64,000 nucleotides of DNA, taken from the NCBI GenBank assembly GCA_025359125.1, contig JANYHI010000026.1, positions 61,197 to 125,196 of the forward strand. Reading direction: 5' to 3'. This DNA is from Cytophagales bacterium (GTDB lineage Bacteria; Bacteroidota; Bacteroidia; Cytophagales; Cyclobacteriaceae). Below, piece after piece: positions 8,777 to 16,998 of this stretch (its first letter is position 1; every line of letters begins with the position of its first letter). The notes beneath the pieces are model-generated. The model did not search any database. It was given only the letters and a program-made list of their open reading frames with translations, and was not told where the DNA came from. Made by a program: the position numbers and the translations under genes.

Positions 8777-11700
8777 GAGGCAGGCTTATTTTATCTTTTC
8801 CTATTCTGTTTTGTTTGGTAATACTTATTGCTACACAATTTAAATTTGATAAAAAATTAAAAATTGCAGTTGAGGAAACACCAGAAAAACATTTTGAGGG
8901 GCCCGCTGAGTTTTTAAAATTTCATCAAGAAATCAGAACATCTGACGATGAGAGTTTACCCTCCTACAAACTAGGGCATTTAGTAAACGAGCAACAGCAA
9001 TTCAGACTAGCAGCTCTCTCCAAGCAAAATAAGAATGCACGAACGCAATCTAACGGGGTAATTGCATTTAAAGAGAGAGGGCCTGCCAACGTACCGGGTA
9101 GAACAAGAGGGTTACTAGTAGATCCTGACGATGCCTCTAAAAATACATGGTATGCATGTTCTGCAAGTGGTGGCGTGTGGAAAACTACAAATGCTGGAAA
9201 CAGTTGGACTTTGATGACACCAGCTTTGACAAATTTGGCCACAACCGTTATTACAATGGCCAACTCCAACCACAACACAATTTATATTGGTACAGGCGAA
9301 GGATTTGGGAATGTTGAAGCCGTTTCAGGTAATGGAATGTTTAAATCAATTGATCGCGGAGTGACATGGAATTACTTGCCCACTACTTCGGCATTTGATG
9401 ACATTAACAGAATGATTATTGATCCTACCAATGAGAATATTATTGTTGTTGCTTCCAACTCAGGAATCTATAAAAGCATTGATGGAGGGGCGAGCTGGAA
9501 CAAAGTTTCCTCTAGATTGGTAATTCAGGATTTAAAAGCAACACCGGATAATTTTAATATTCTGTACGCAACTCAAAATGGCACTGGCGTACTTAAATCA
9601 ACAGATGCTGGAAATACTTGGAATACATCGAATATTGGCTTGAATGGAGTGCGAAGAGTAGAGATCGCCATTTCTCCAATAAAAACTAGTAAGCTTTTTG
9701 CATCCTGCGAAACCAGTGGAAACGCAAAGTTATTTGTCAGCAACGATGCTGGAGCAACATGGACGCAAGTGGACGTAAAAATAAATAATGCAGATGCCAA
9801 TTACTTAAACACACAAGGATGGTACGGAAATACCATTGCGTGCGATCCGTTTGATGAGAATGTAGTTTACTTTGGCGGAGTTGATTTATTTCAATTAAAA
9901 TTAGATGGAGGCACTACCAGTGGAACAGGATCTTATGTGTTAGAAGATGTCAATTACTCAGATTTTATTACCCTTATTAATTCCAGTTTTACAAATGGAA
10001 ATTTTGATGTAGGTACTTCTGCAAATAACACTACCGTTGAAATTCGCTTCGGACCTGGTAAATCACAAAAAGCACATCGCTTTTTAGTTCCCACAGGTGC
10101 TACCACCGGAGTAGCTGCCTCCAACTATACCTATCAAAATTATGTGGTTGTCCCCTTCGAAGTATGGGATATCACAAATAACAAACAGCTAATGGCATCC
10201 TTTCGCGATCAGGGCAGAGACGGAGCGTTTAATCTTATCAATTCAAACACAGACAATACAGATGCTACCCTGCAATCGCGCGAATATTTGTATGTGAATA
10301 ATGTAAATTATAATAGCACTACGCCTAGCGCTAGTATTGCGGTAAATGGCGGACATGAATTTAATAAGATGTATTTTATTTGGCCTGTGCTTGCAAGTGG
10401 TGCAACATGGCCACCAAATACCAATGCAACCATCCGATTTAAATTTGACACACAACCAAAATTAACAGCTACTACTACATTTATTACAGACCAGAGAAAC
10501 ACATACGGCAATGCGGCAAAGAATAGTATTGTACATCCGGATCATCACAATATTGTTATGATTCCGATAGCGGGCACTACTTATAAAATACTTAATGCCA
10601 ATGACGGTGGAATTTTTATCTCCAATACTTCGAGCACCCCTGGAGTGGTTGATGGCGACTGGACTTTTGCCGGGAAAGGATACAACACCACTCAATTTTA
10701 TGGGGCCGATAAACGACCGGCTAAGCAAGAGTACCTTGGCGGAGCACAGGATAATGGAACTTGGAAATCTAACGGTAATATGCTCGCTGATAAAAATTCC
10801 CCTTATATTTTTAGTATTGGTGGAGATGGTTTTGAAGTGATTTGGAATAACAAAGATGATTCTAAATTAATTGGCGGATCGCAAAATAATGGCTTTAAAA
10901 GATCGACAAATGGAGGAGTAACATGGAGTAATGCCGTTACAGGATTGTCTGGTACATATCCCTTCATTTCTAAACTAGCCAATTCAAAAGATAACCCCGA
11001 TGTTCTATACGCATTATCTTCTAGCGGAGTGTTTAAGTCAAATGACTTTGGCGCATCATGGGCACTAACTCCCATAACTACCAATTGGGGATCACCCTCT
11101 ACTATGGATATTGAAGTTTCCAGAGCGAATGGGAGTTACATTTGGGCGGGAAGTGGAATGGCAAGCTCAGGAACACTTAGAAATATACATTTGTCGAAAG
11201 ATGGTGGCAAAACTTTTAACCCCACTAACAATTATACAAATGTAGTACTCGGTAGCATTACAAAATTAGCGTCTCATCCCACCAACGAAAATGTTGCTTA
11301 TGCACTTTTCTCTTTTGCTGGTAAACCGAAGATTTTAAGAACATCTAATCTCGGTCAGAGTTGGGAAGATATTAGCGGATTTAATGCGGGCTCAACTAGC
11401 ACAAACGGATTTCCCGATGTAGCTGTGTATTGTCTTTATGTAAGAACAGATGACCCTAATATTTTATGGGCCGGCACTGAAATTGGGATTATTGAATCGT
11501 TGGATAACGGAGTGACTTGGAATTTATTAACTGATTTCCCAAGTGTTTCGGTGTGGGATATGAAAGGGCAAGATGAAGAGATTGTAATTGCTACGCATGG
11601 AAGAGGAATTTGGACTGCTACTTTAACTACTATTCAGGAAAGCCCTACCAAAGCTCCTGAAATTGTTACAGTCGCAACTAGTCCGCAATCAAAATTAGTA

Positions 11701-12720
11701 ATCGATTTTAAAACAAAACAAGTAACAGACTCCATTCAAATATTTATTAACTCAGTAAAGATCGGAACAATTAAAAATATTCCATTAGGCGAATTTTATG
11801 TTAAAATAAAAGATGTTTCAAGTGGCGATGTTGAGGTCAAGTTAGTTGGGTTCGCGGGCAATGCTCCTTACGCATCAATCCCGTTTAAGGGAATAAAACT
11901 AAATGTTCCACTTGTTCCGCTTAATCAATACTATAATGTTTTTGTTGATGCTAATGATTTAAGCCTTAATGGGCTGACCGTAAACCCATTTGGGTTAAGA
12001 AATTCCACGCTCCAAAGCTCACATAATTATCAATCCAATAAAGAAGCAACAGCGATTGTGCTTTCACCTATTATTGTGGCAGAATCAAATGCTCCATTTT
12101 ATTACGAAGATGTAGCGCTGGTGCAACCATCAGCTGCCGGAATAAATTTTGTCGATCCGCTATTCAAAGATTATTGCATAGTAGAGGCTACTAAAGATGG
12201 ACTGAACTGGATTCCGCTTGCAGATGGGTACAATGCATCTTTCAATTCAAATTGGCTGAGCGCATACCAAAATACACAAGCGGGTACAGAAAATTTAGTA
12301 ATCAACCGTACACTTAATTTACTTGACAAATTTGCAGCAAACGACACATTACTTTTTAGATTTAGATTAAAGTCTGACGCAGATGTTATTACTGGCTGGG
12401 GCTGGTCAGTCGATAATTTATACATTCAACAAAAACCAACGGCCACGGAAACCCCTACTGATATTTCGCAGTTTGAAATATTTCCAAATCCTTCTGCTGG
12501 AAAAATTAATATTCAGTACTCATTAGTAAATACTTCCCCCACTACTATTTCGATTATCGATCTCACGGGCAGAACTATTCTATCTTATAATCTTGGATAT
12601 GTTTTACCCGGAAATCAAACCCTCGAATTAAATATTGATAATGACAGAGAAGGATTTTACTTGGTGAAAATTAAAACAGATGGCGGAGAGAAAATTAAAA
12701 AAATTATTATCAAGCGATAG
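8773..12720 (+). CDS. large BNR/VPS10-repeat T9SS-secreted protein
   Basis: A 1315-residue secreted protein. The N-terminus is a signal anchor (ILSFPILFCLVILIAT). From about residue 125 there are roughly ten BNR (Asp-box) units of the form 'G.(Y/F)KS.D.G.TW', for example GGVWKTTNAGNSWTLM, NGMFKSIDRGVTWNYL, SGIYKSIDGGASWNKV and IGIIESLDNGVTWNLL. They form sialidase/sortilin-like beta-propellers split by an insert near residues 385-600. A Big-like region follows from about 960. The last ~80 residues (FEIFPNPSAGKINIQYS to KKIIIKR) are a type A T9SS sorting domain. Such proteins are often annotated as glycosyl hydrolase or sortilin, but I see no sialidase Arg triad and make no enzymatic claim. 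The gene is coupled by ATGA to the lipoprotein upstream. Confidence 0.85.
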   Translation: MRGRLILSFPILFCLVILIATQFKFDKKLKIAVEETPEKHFEGPAEFLKFHQEIRTSDDESLPSYKLGHLVNEQQQFRLAALSKQNKNARTQSNGVIAFKERGPANVPGRTRGLLVDPDDASKNTWYACSASGGVWKTTNAGNSWTLMTPALTNLATTVITMANSNHNTIYIGTGEGFGNVEAVSGNGMFKSIDRGVTWNYLPTTSAFDDINRMIIDPTNENIIVVASNSGIYKSIDGGASWNKVSSRLVIQDLKATPDNFNILYATQNGTGVLKSTDAGNTWNTSNIGLNGVRRVEIAISPIKTSKLFASCETSGNAKLFVSNDAGATWTQVDVKINNADANYLNTQGWYGNTIACDPFDENVVYFGGVDLFQLKLDGGTTSGTGSYVLEDVNYSDFITLINSSFTNGNFDVGTSANNTTVEIRFGPGKSQKAHRFLVPTGATTGVAASNYTYQNYVVVPFEVWDITNNKQLMASFRDQGRDGAFNLINSNTDNTDATLQSREYLYVNNVNYNSTTPSASIAVNGGHEFNKMYFIWPVLASGATWPPNTNATIRFKFDTQPKLTATTTFITDQRNTYGNAAKNSIVHPDHHNIVMIPIAGTTYKILNANDGGIFISNTSSTPGVVDGDWTFAGKGYNTTQFYGADKRPAKQEYLGGAQDNGTWKSNGNMLADKNSPYIFSIGGDGFEVIWNNKDDSKLIGGSQNNGFKRSTNGGVTWSNAVTGLSGTYPFISKLANSKDNPDVLYALSSSGVFKSNDFGASWALTPITTNWGSPSTMDIEVSRANGSYIWAGSGMASSGTLRNIHLSKDGGKTFNPTNNYTNVVLGSITKLASHPTNENVAYALFSFAGKPKILRTSNLGQSWEDISGFNAGSTSTNGFPDVAVYCLYVRTDDPNILWAGTEIGIIESLDNGVTWNLLTDFPSVSVWDMKGQDEEIVIATHGRGIWTATLTTIQESPTKAPEIVTVATSPQSKLVIDFKTKQVTDSIQIFINSVKIGTIKNIPLGEFYVKIKDVSSGDVEVKLVGFAGNAPYASIPFKGIKLNVPLVPLNQYYNVFVDANDLSLNGLTVNPFGLRNSTLQSSHNYQSNKEATAIVLSPIIVAESNAPFYYEDVALVQPSAAGINFVDPLFKDYCIVEATKDGLNWIPLADGYNASFNSNWLSAYQNTQAGTENLVINRTLNLLDKFAANDTLLFRFRLKSDADVITGWGWSVDNLYIQQKPTATETPTDISQFEIFPNPSAGKINIQYSLVNTSPTTISIIDLTGRTILSYNLGYVLPGNQTLELNIDNDREGFYLVKIKTDGGEKIKKIIIKR

Positions 12721-12726
12721 CTCTTT

Positions 12727-13968
12727 CTAAAATCTTTCAGGCAAAAAAGGCAGTATGGAAATACTGCCTTTTTCATTTCCAACAATCTCGCTTACTAATT
12801 TTCCTGTACCTGGCGCAAGGCTCAATCCCATCATAGAATGACCGGAAGCAATTATTACATTGGTAAGTGCCGAACTTCTTCCTATGTAAGGAAGTCCATC
12901 GGGCGAGCACGGTCGCAACCCATGCCACACGTTTTCTAAAAGAGGCATTTCTACTTTCAGGTCAGGATAATAGTTAGAAATAGACGAAACCATTCCCTTC
13001 ACGCGATTCATGTTCACACTATGATCAATTCCAGTAATTTCCATCGTACCACCAAATCGCAATGAGTTGCCCATTGGGGTAACTGCTACCCGCGCTTCTA
13101 AAAAGATTGACGGTATACGAGTATTCTTCTCAACATCATTTAATGTGAAGCTATATCCCTTACCAGCCTGCATCGGCAATGAAATTTTTATTTTCTTAGC
13201 AAGCAACCCCGACCATGAGCCTGTAGTAATAATTACTTCATCAAGTGAAAAATTTCCTTTATCGGTATGAACTTCTTTAACTAAATCATTCTCAACAATA
13301 AAATCTGTAACAGTAGTTGATGTTTGAAATTTAACCCCTACATTTTTTAAGTGTTGAATCAATTTCGTTACGAAAATCTGTGGAGTGATATGAGCATCGC
13401 CCGGAAAGTAAACCCCTCCCCTAGCTTTTACTTTTACTTCTGGCTCTAACTTTTGAATTTCGCTCTCACTTAAAATGTGCGCCTCTACACCATTGGCATT
13501 TGCCATTCGAGCGGTTTCACTTTCTTCATGCTCACTCTCTTTTGTCTGGTATAGCATCAGCAAACCCTTTTCCTTAAATCCAAAATCAAACGGAAGCTCT
13601 TCTGCCATTTGTTTATACATGGCTTTACTGAACAAGCTAATTTCTTTTAAAGCTACTGCTGATTTTTCTACATGCTCGTGTGTTGCACTTTTATAAAAAT
13701 AGTATCCCCACTTTATTAAATCTCCACTTAATCGAGGCTTCACATAAAAAGGACTTGTAGAATTAAACATCCAACGGATTCCTTTCGAAATCATGCCGGG
13801 TGCCGCCAGCGGTATGATATGGCTTGGCACAATCATGCCGGCATTTCCAAAAGAACAACCATCCGTCAAATCACTTTGCTCTATGATGGTTACATCATGC
13901 CCCGCTTTAGTTAAATAATACGCAGAACTCAATCCGATAATGCCACCACCTATAATTCCTACTTTCAT
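12727..13968 (-). CDS. FAD-dependent D-amino-acid / cis-4-hydroxy-D-proline dehydrogenase
   Basis: A 413-residue DAO-family flavoprotein. The FAD-binding Rossmann motif GGGIIG is at residues 7-12, followed by a Glu-ended second strand (VTIIEQ); the C-terminal DAO signature is GHSMMGLSLAPGTGKLVSEI. The family oxidises D-amino acids to imino acids and passes electrons to the respiratory chain. Its place in the same operon as a hydroxyproline epimerase, a DapA-family deaminase and a semialdehyde dehydrogenase points to oxidation of cis-4-hydroxy-D-proline to 1-pyrroline-4-hydroxy-2-carboxylate. It is the last gene of the unit. Its final ~9 codons coincide with a perfect terminator hairpin serving the convergent T9SS gene. 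A generic DadA-type enzyme remains possible. Confidence 0.85.
   Translation of the reverse strand: MKVGIIGGGIIGLSSAYYLTKAGHDVTIIEQSDLTDGCSFGNAGMIVPSHIIPLAAPGMISKGIRWMFNSTSPFYVKPRLSGDLIKWGYYFYKSATHEHVEKSAVALKEISLFSKAMYKQMAEELPFDFGFKEKGLLMLYQTKESEHEESETARMANANGVEAHILSESEIQKLEPEVKVKARGGVYFPGDAHITPQIFVTKLIQHLKNVGVKFQTSTTVTDFIVENDLVKEVHTDKGNFSLDEVIITTGSWSGLLAKKIKISLPMQAGKGYSFTLNDVEKNTRIPSIFLEARVAVTPMGNSLRFGGTMEITGIDHSVNMNRVKGMVSSISNYYPDLKVEMPLLENVWHGLRPCSPDGLPYIGRSSALTNVIIASGHSMMGLSLAPGTGKLVSEIVGNEKGSISILPFLPERF
12743..12773 (+). terminator. symmetric Rho-independent terminator inside the opposing gene's 3' end
   Basis: GGCAGTAT (12749-12756), loop GGAA, ATACTGCC (12761-12768) is a perfect 8-bp stem, preceded by six A and followed by five T. 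It lies 22 bases after the stop of the T9SS gene and fits its terminator. It is also symmetric, so it could act on the minus strand. On that strand it lies inside the last codons of the FAD dehydrogenase gene (residues KGSISILPF), upstream of that gene's stop at 12727. Confidence 0.85.
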
Positions 13969-14043
13969 GTATCACTTTTTAAGATCACACTCCATCGCTA
14001 TAAATTTCTGCTTCGTAAATGTCTTTTAAGATTGAATCTCGTT

Positions 14044-14202
14044 TCAACGAATGAAATAGATCAACAGAAAAATAATTAATAATAAAATAGCCGTCCATTT
14101 TATCCAAGGTGTCTGTTCAACAAAGCCATAACCGCAAATAGGACATTCTTTACAGTCGGTGGCAATTTCCATAGCACAGGAAGGGCATTCCTTTTTCATC
14201 AT
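14044..14202 (-). CDS. 52-residue zinc-ribbon single-pass membrane protein
   Basis: A short open frame with an ATG-ATG start at 14202 and TGA at 14044-14046. The protein has two CxxC knuckles, CPSC at residues 6-9 and CPICG at 20-24, plus Cys17, so it should fold as a zinc ribbon. It then has a ~19-residue hydrophobic helix (residues 34-52, WIKWTAILLLIIFLLIYFIR at its core) ending in Arg. It starts 11 bases after the epimerase stop, on the same strand and inside the hydroxyproline operon, followed by a 75-base gap to the dehydrogenase. The knuckle spacing and hydrophobic tail argue for a real gene over chance. Function is unknown; the topology suggests a cytoplasmic ribbon anchored at the inner membrane. 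Confidence 0.8.
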   Translation of the reverse strand: MMKKECPSCAMEIATDCKECPICGYGFVEQTPWIKWTAILLLIIFLLIYFIR

Positions 14203-14212
14203 TTACTCTTTA

Positions 14213-15211
14213 TTAGATTACTTGAAACCCATACGCATACGGATCGTCTGCCGGATCGATGGTAATAGTATTGTGCCCATAAATTTTTGCCCATCCTTCT
14301 ACACTAGGGATAATGGCTGGTTTACCGTGCAATTCCGTGACCTGTTCAATCCTTCCAATAAATTTCGAACCGATTATACTCTCGTGAATAAACTCTTGTC
14401 CCACCTTCAACTTTCCCTTCGCATACCATTGTGCCAATCGTGCTGAAGTTCCGGTGCCGCATGGAGAACGATCAATCGCTTTATCGCCATAAAATACTGC
14501 ATTGCGTGCCGTTGAAGTTGGATCAATCACTTTGCCTCCCCACAGAATATGTGAGCAACCATTAATAGTTGAATTGTCAGGATGTACGAACGAATACTTT
14601 CGATTAATGTCTTTTCGCAATTCACGACTCCAGCTAATCAATTGATCGGCTGTATAATGCTCTAATCCTTTAAAATTTTCTTGGGCATCTACAATTGCAT
14701 AAAAATTTCCACCATACGAAACATCTAGTGTTAGCTCGCCTAAATCCAGACACTCAGCTTGGATATTCTCTGCAGCGAGATATGCTTTTACGTTAGTAAT
14801 TTTTACTGACTTAACTTTCCTTCCTTCTTGCTTGTATTCTATTCTGACAAGTCCAGCGGGTACTTCTAAATTTAATACACCCGGAGTTTTAGGAATAACC
14901 AGACCTTCTTCAATGGCAATCGTTACAGTTCCAATTGTTCCGTGGCCGCACATAGGCAAGCAACCACTCGTTTCAATAAATAAAACGCCTACATCATTGG
15001 CGGGATCGGTAGGTGGATACAAAATACTCCCGCTCATCATATCATGACCGCGTGGTTCAAACATCAGGCCTTTTCTAATCCAGTCATACTCGCGCAAAAA
15101 GTGCTGGCGCTTTTCGCTCATGTTTTTCCCTTCCAGAATAGGTCCACCTTCGGCAACAACTCTTACCGGGTTACCGCAGGTGTGAGCATCAATGCACTTA
15201 AACGTGTTCAT
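14213..15211 (-). CDS. 4-hydroxyproline 2-epimerase (proline racemase family)
   Basis: A 332-residue cytosolic, cofactor-independent enzyme. The two catalytic cysteines of the proline racemase fold are present: Cys88 in MCGHG and Cys251 in DRSPCGTGTSARLAQ. Because both are Cys, it should be an epimerase and not a trans-3-hydroxyproline dehydratase, in which the first is Thr. The early signature IDAHTCGNPVRVVAEGGP is typical. It would convert trans-4-hydroxy-L-proline to cis-4-hydroxy-D-proline, the first step of the route served by the neighbouring dehydrogenase, deaminase and semialdehyde dehydrogenase. Proline racemase activity cannot be excluded from sequence, but the operon strongly favours hydroxyproline. 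Confidence 0.9.
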   Translation of the reverse strand: MNTFKCIDAHTCGNPVRVVAEGGPILEGKNMSEKRQHFLREYDWIRKGLMFEPRGHDMMSGSILYPPTDPANDVGVLFIETSGCLPMCGHGTIGTVTIAIEEGLVIPKTPGVLNLEVPAGLVRIEYKQEGRKVKSVKITNVKAYLAAENIQAECLDLGELTLDVSYGGNFYAIVDAQENFKGLEHYTADQLISWSRELRKDINRKYSFVHPDNSTINGCSHILWGGKVIDPTSTARNAVFYGDKAIDRSPCGTGTSARLAQWYAKGKLKVGQEFIHESIIGSKFIGRIEQVTELHGKPAIIPSVEGWAKIYGHNTITIDPADDPYAYGFQVI

Positions 15212-15337
15212 AGTTCTGTTAATCGCTATTGGTTAATCGATATTAGTTGTTGATTATTAGTTATTGTAGTCAAAATTTCAGGTCACAGATTACCGATAAC
15301 CATGAACGGATTACTGATAACAGATCGCTGATAACCT
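15212..15337. repeat. gene-free spacer with degenerate 'GATAAC/GGTTA' repeats
   Basis: The spacer between the semialdehyde dehydrogenase and epimerase genes holds short degenerate words. GGTTAATCGATATTAG sits near 15231, and on the right TTACCGATAACC (15290-15301), TTACTGATAACAG (15311-15323) and GCTGATAACC (15327-15336). The left word and the right words are imperfect reverse complements. This looks like an AT-rich interspersed repeat cluster; no gene or RNA was recognised. Confidence 0.5.
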
Positions 15338-16819
15338 TTAACTTTTACTCCATTCATTATTTACAAGTCTCCATATCCGCAACGGATTTCCATCTTTTAA
15401 TTCTTCAGGCAAAAGTGAAGCTGGAAAATTTTGATAGGAAACTGGTCTAACAAATCTTTTAATTGCATCTGTACCTACAGCAGTAAAACGAGAGTCGGTA
15501 GTAGCTGGGTACGGACCACCATGATTCATGGAAGAACATACTTCTACACCGGTAGGAACTCCGTTGATAATTAATCTTCCTGCTTTTTCAGTAATTATAT
15601 TTAGTAAGGCTGAATGCAACGCAATCTCCGCTTCGCTACCAAAAATGGAAATAGTAAGCTGGCCATGCAAATGGTTTACTACCGTGTGCAGCTCAGTGAA
15701 ATCTTTACACTTTACGATTAATGAAAAAGGACCAAAGACCTCTTCCGATAACAGTGGGTTTTTTAAAAATTCAATTGCAGTTACGGACGCCACTGTTGGC
15801 AATCCTTGATTTTTTTCTACTGCCGAAGTTGATTGACCTTCGATTGAAATTCCCTTTTGACTTACTGATTGCGTTAATCGCTTTAAATAATTATCGGCAA
15901 TTCCTTGATGCAACATAATGCCGGCAGGAGTGCTCGAAATTTTCGCTGATAACGATTGAGAAAAATCAGTTAAACCTTTTCCTTCTATTGCAATAATCAA
16001 ACCCGGGTTAGTACAAAACTGTCCTACACCTTGTGTAATAGAAGCAGCCAACATCTCTGCAGATTTAACAGCTTGCTGTTCCAATGTTTTAGGAAGTAAG
16101 ATTACAGGATTGATGCTACTCATCTCAGCAAAAACAGGAATTGGCTCAGCGCGCTGTTGCGCGATGTCATACAATGCTTTGCCTCCGGCCAACGACCCCG
16201 TAAACCCTACACCTTTTGTAAAAGGATGATTCACTAATGCTTTCCCTACTTCAAAGTTGCTTCCATGCAAATGCTGAAAAACAGTTGTGGGCATGCCTGT
16301 TTTTTCAATTGCTTTTTTTATAGCCTGTGCCACCAGTTCAGATGTTTCGGCATGCGCTGGATGAGCTTTAACAATTACGGGGCAACCCGCAGCCAACGCA
16401 GAGGCAGTGTCTCCACCCGCGGTAGAATACGCCAACGGAAAATTAGCAGCGCCAAAAACAGCTATGGCGCCAATGGGGACAGACATCTTTCTAAGATCTG
16501 GCTTGGGCAACGGAGAACGATTAGGTTGAGCGGTGTCGATGCGCGCATCTACGCAAGATCCCTCTTCAACTAAATCGGCAAACATGCGACAATGCCCAGT
16601 GGTTCTTCCGCGCTCGTTAATGATTCTTGCTTCCGGTAAATTTGTTTCGCGCATGGCAACTTGAATCAAATTTTGTTCGAGTGCTTCTATCTCGTAAGCA
16701 ATTGCTCGAAGAAATTTCGCTTTCTGTTTTCCACTCAGGTTTTTATAGGATAGAAAAGCGATATGCGCTTCGTTGAGAGCGGTGTTGACTTGATCGGGGG
16801 TGGAGTCGGGGAAGGTCAA
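15338..16819 (-). CDS. alpha-ketoglutaric semialdehyde dehydrogenase, N-terminally shortened
   Basis: An aldehyde dehydrogenase of 493 residues. The nucleotide-binding region AVFGAANFPLAYSTAGGDTA, the GFTGS loop (205-209), general base Glu232 (FAEMSSINP) and nucleophile Cys269 (GVGQFCTNPG) are all present. The sequence resembles the NADP-dependent alpha-ketoglutaric semialdehyde dehydrogenases of hydroxyproline operons, the last step to alpha-ketoglutarate. Family members usually have about 25-35 more residues before the point where this frame opens. Here the only available start is TTG at 16819: the frame closes at a TGA a few codons upstream, and no ATG occurs in frame until about residue 56. 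AT-rich direct repeats lie immediately upstream. The gene may be recently truncated yet still functional. Confidence 0.85.
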   Translation of the reverse strand: MTFPDSTPDQVNTALNEAHIAFLSYKNLSGKQKAKFLRAIAYEIEALEQNLIQVAMRETNLPEARIINERGRTTGHCRMFADLVEEGSCVDARIDTAQPNRSPLPKPDLRKMSVPIGAIAVFGAANFPLAYSTAGGDTASALAAGCPVIVKAHPAHAETSELVAQAIKKAIEKTGMPTTVFQHLHGSNFEVGKALVNHPFTKGVGFTGSLAGGKALYDIAQQRAEPIPVFAEMSSINPVILLPKTLEQQAVKSAEMLAASITQGVGQFCTNPGLIIAIEGKGLTDFSQSLSAKISSTPAGIMLHQGIADNYLKRLTQSVSQKGISIEGQSTSAVEKNQGLPTVASVTAIEFLKNPLLSEEVFGPFSLIVKCKDFTELHTVVNHLHGQLTISIFGSEAEIALHSALLNIITEKAGRLIINGVPTGVEVCSSMNHGGPYPATTDSRFTAVGTDAIKRFVRPVSYQNFPASLLPEELKDGNPLRIWRLVNNEWSKS

Positions 16820-16823
16820 GGGG

Positions 16824-16867
16824 TTAAAGTTTAGAGTTCAAAGTTTAAGTTCAGAGTTTAGAATTAG
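16824..16867. repeat. three degenerate ~14-bp direct repeats next to the aldehyde dehydrogenase start
   Basis: Units AGTTTAGAGTTCAA, AGTTTAAGTTCAG and AGTTTAGAATTAG follow one another from about 16828. Tandem A/T-rich words of this kind are frequent between genes in Bacteroidota. They abut the TTG start at 16819 and provide the in-frame stop just upstream of it. Confidence 0.7.
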
Positions 16868-16883
16868 GAGATGGATGAATAGA

Positions 16884-16980
16884 TGCGCACGCACTCGGCC
16901 AGGGATTGCAGCGGCACCCCGCAGCGTGGTGGAATGAGCGATGGCGCGAGGAGTATAGCGGAAAGCCCGTATGGCCGCCT
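16884..16980. repeat. GC-rich structured intergenic element
   Basis: A roughly 95-base block much richer in G+C than its surroundings. It contains a hairpin TGCAGCGG-CACC-CCGCAGCG (16908-16927; one A.A mismatch and one T.G pair). An outer complementary pair, CGGCCA (16896-16901) and TGGCCG (16972-16977), encloses it. It lies between the deaminase and aldehyde dehydrogenase genes of one operon, beside AT-rich repeats. It looks like an interspersed structured repeat or short non-autonomous element. I believe similar GC-rich blocks recur in Bacteroidota genomes, but that is from memory; only one copy is in this window. Confidence 0.5.
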
Positions 16981-16998
16981 AAACAAATACATTTCATT

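Noticed and set aside
9573..9800. Antisense open frames within the T9SS, A2M and helicase genes
   Set aside because: They are shadow frames of long coding genes, with no signal, motif or plausible start context.
8773..12720. Active sialidase call for the BNR-repeat protein
   Set aside because: Asp-box repeats occur in many non-enzymatic propellers, and I could not identify the Arg triad or the Tyr/Glu pair of sialidases.
16824..16867. Short tandem repeats considered as a CRISPR array
   Set aside because: Units are about 14 bases, degenerate and without spacers; no cas genes are present in the window.
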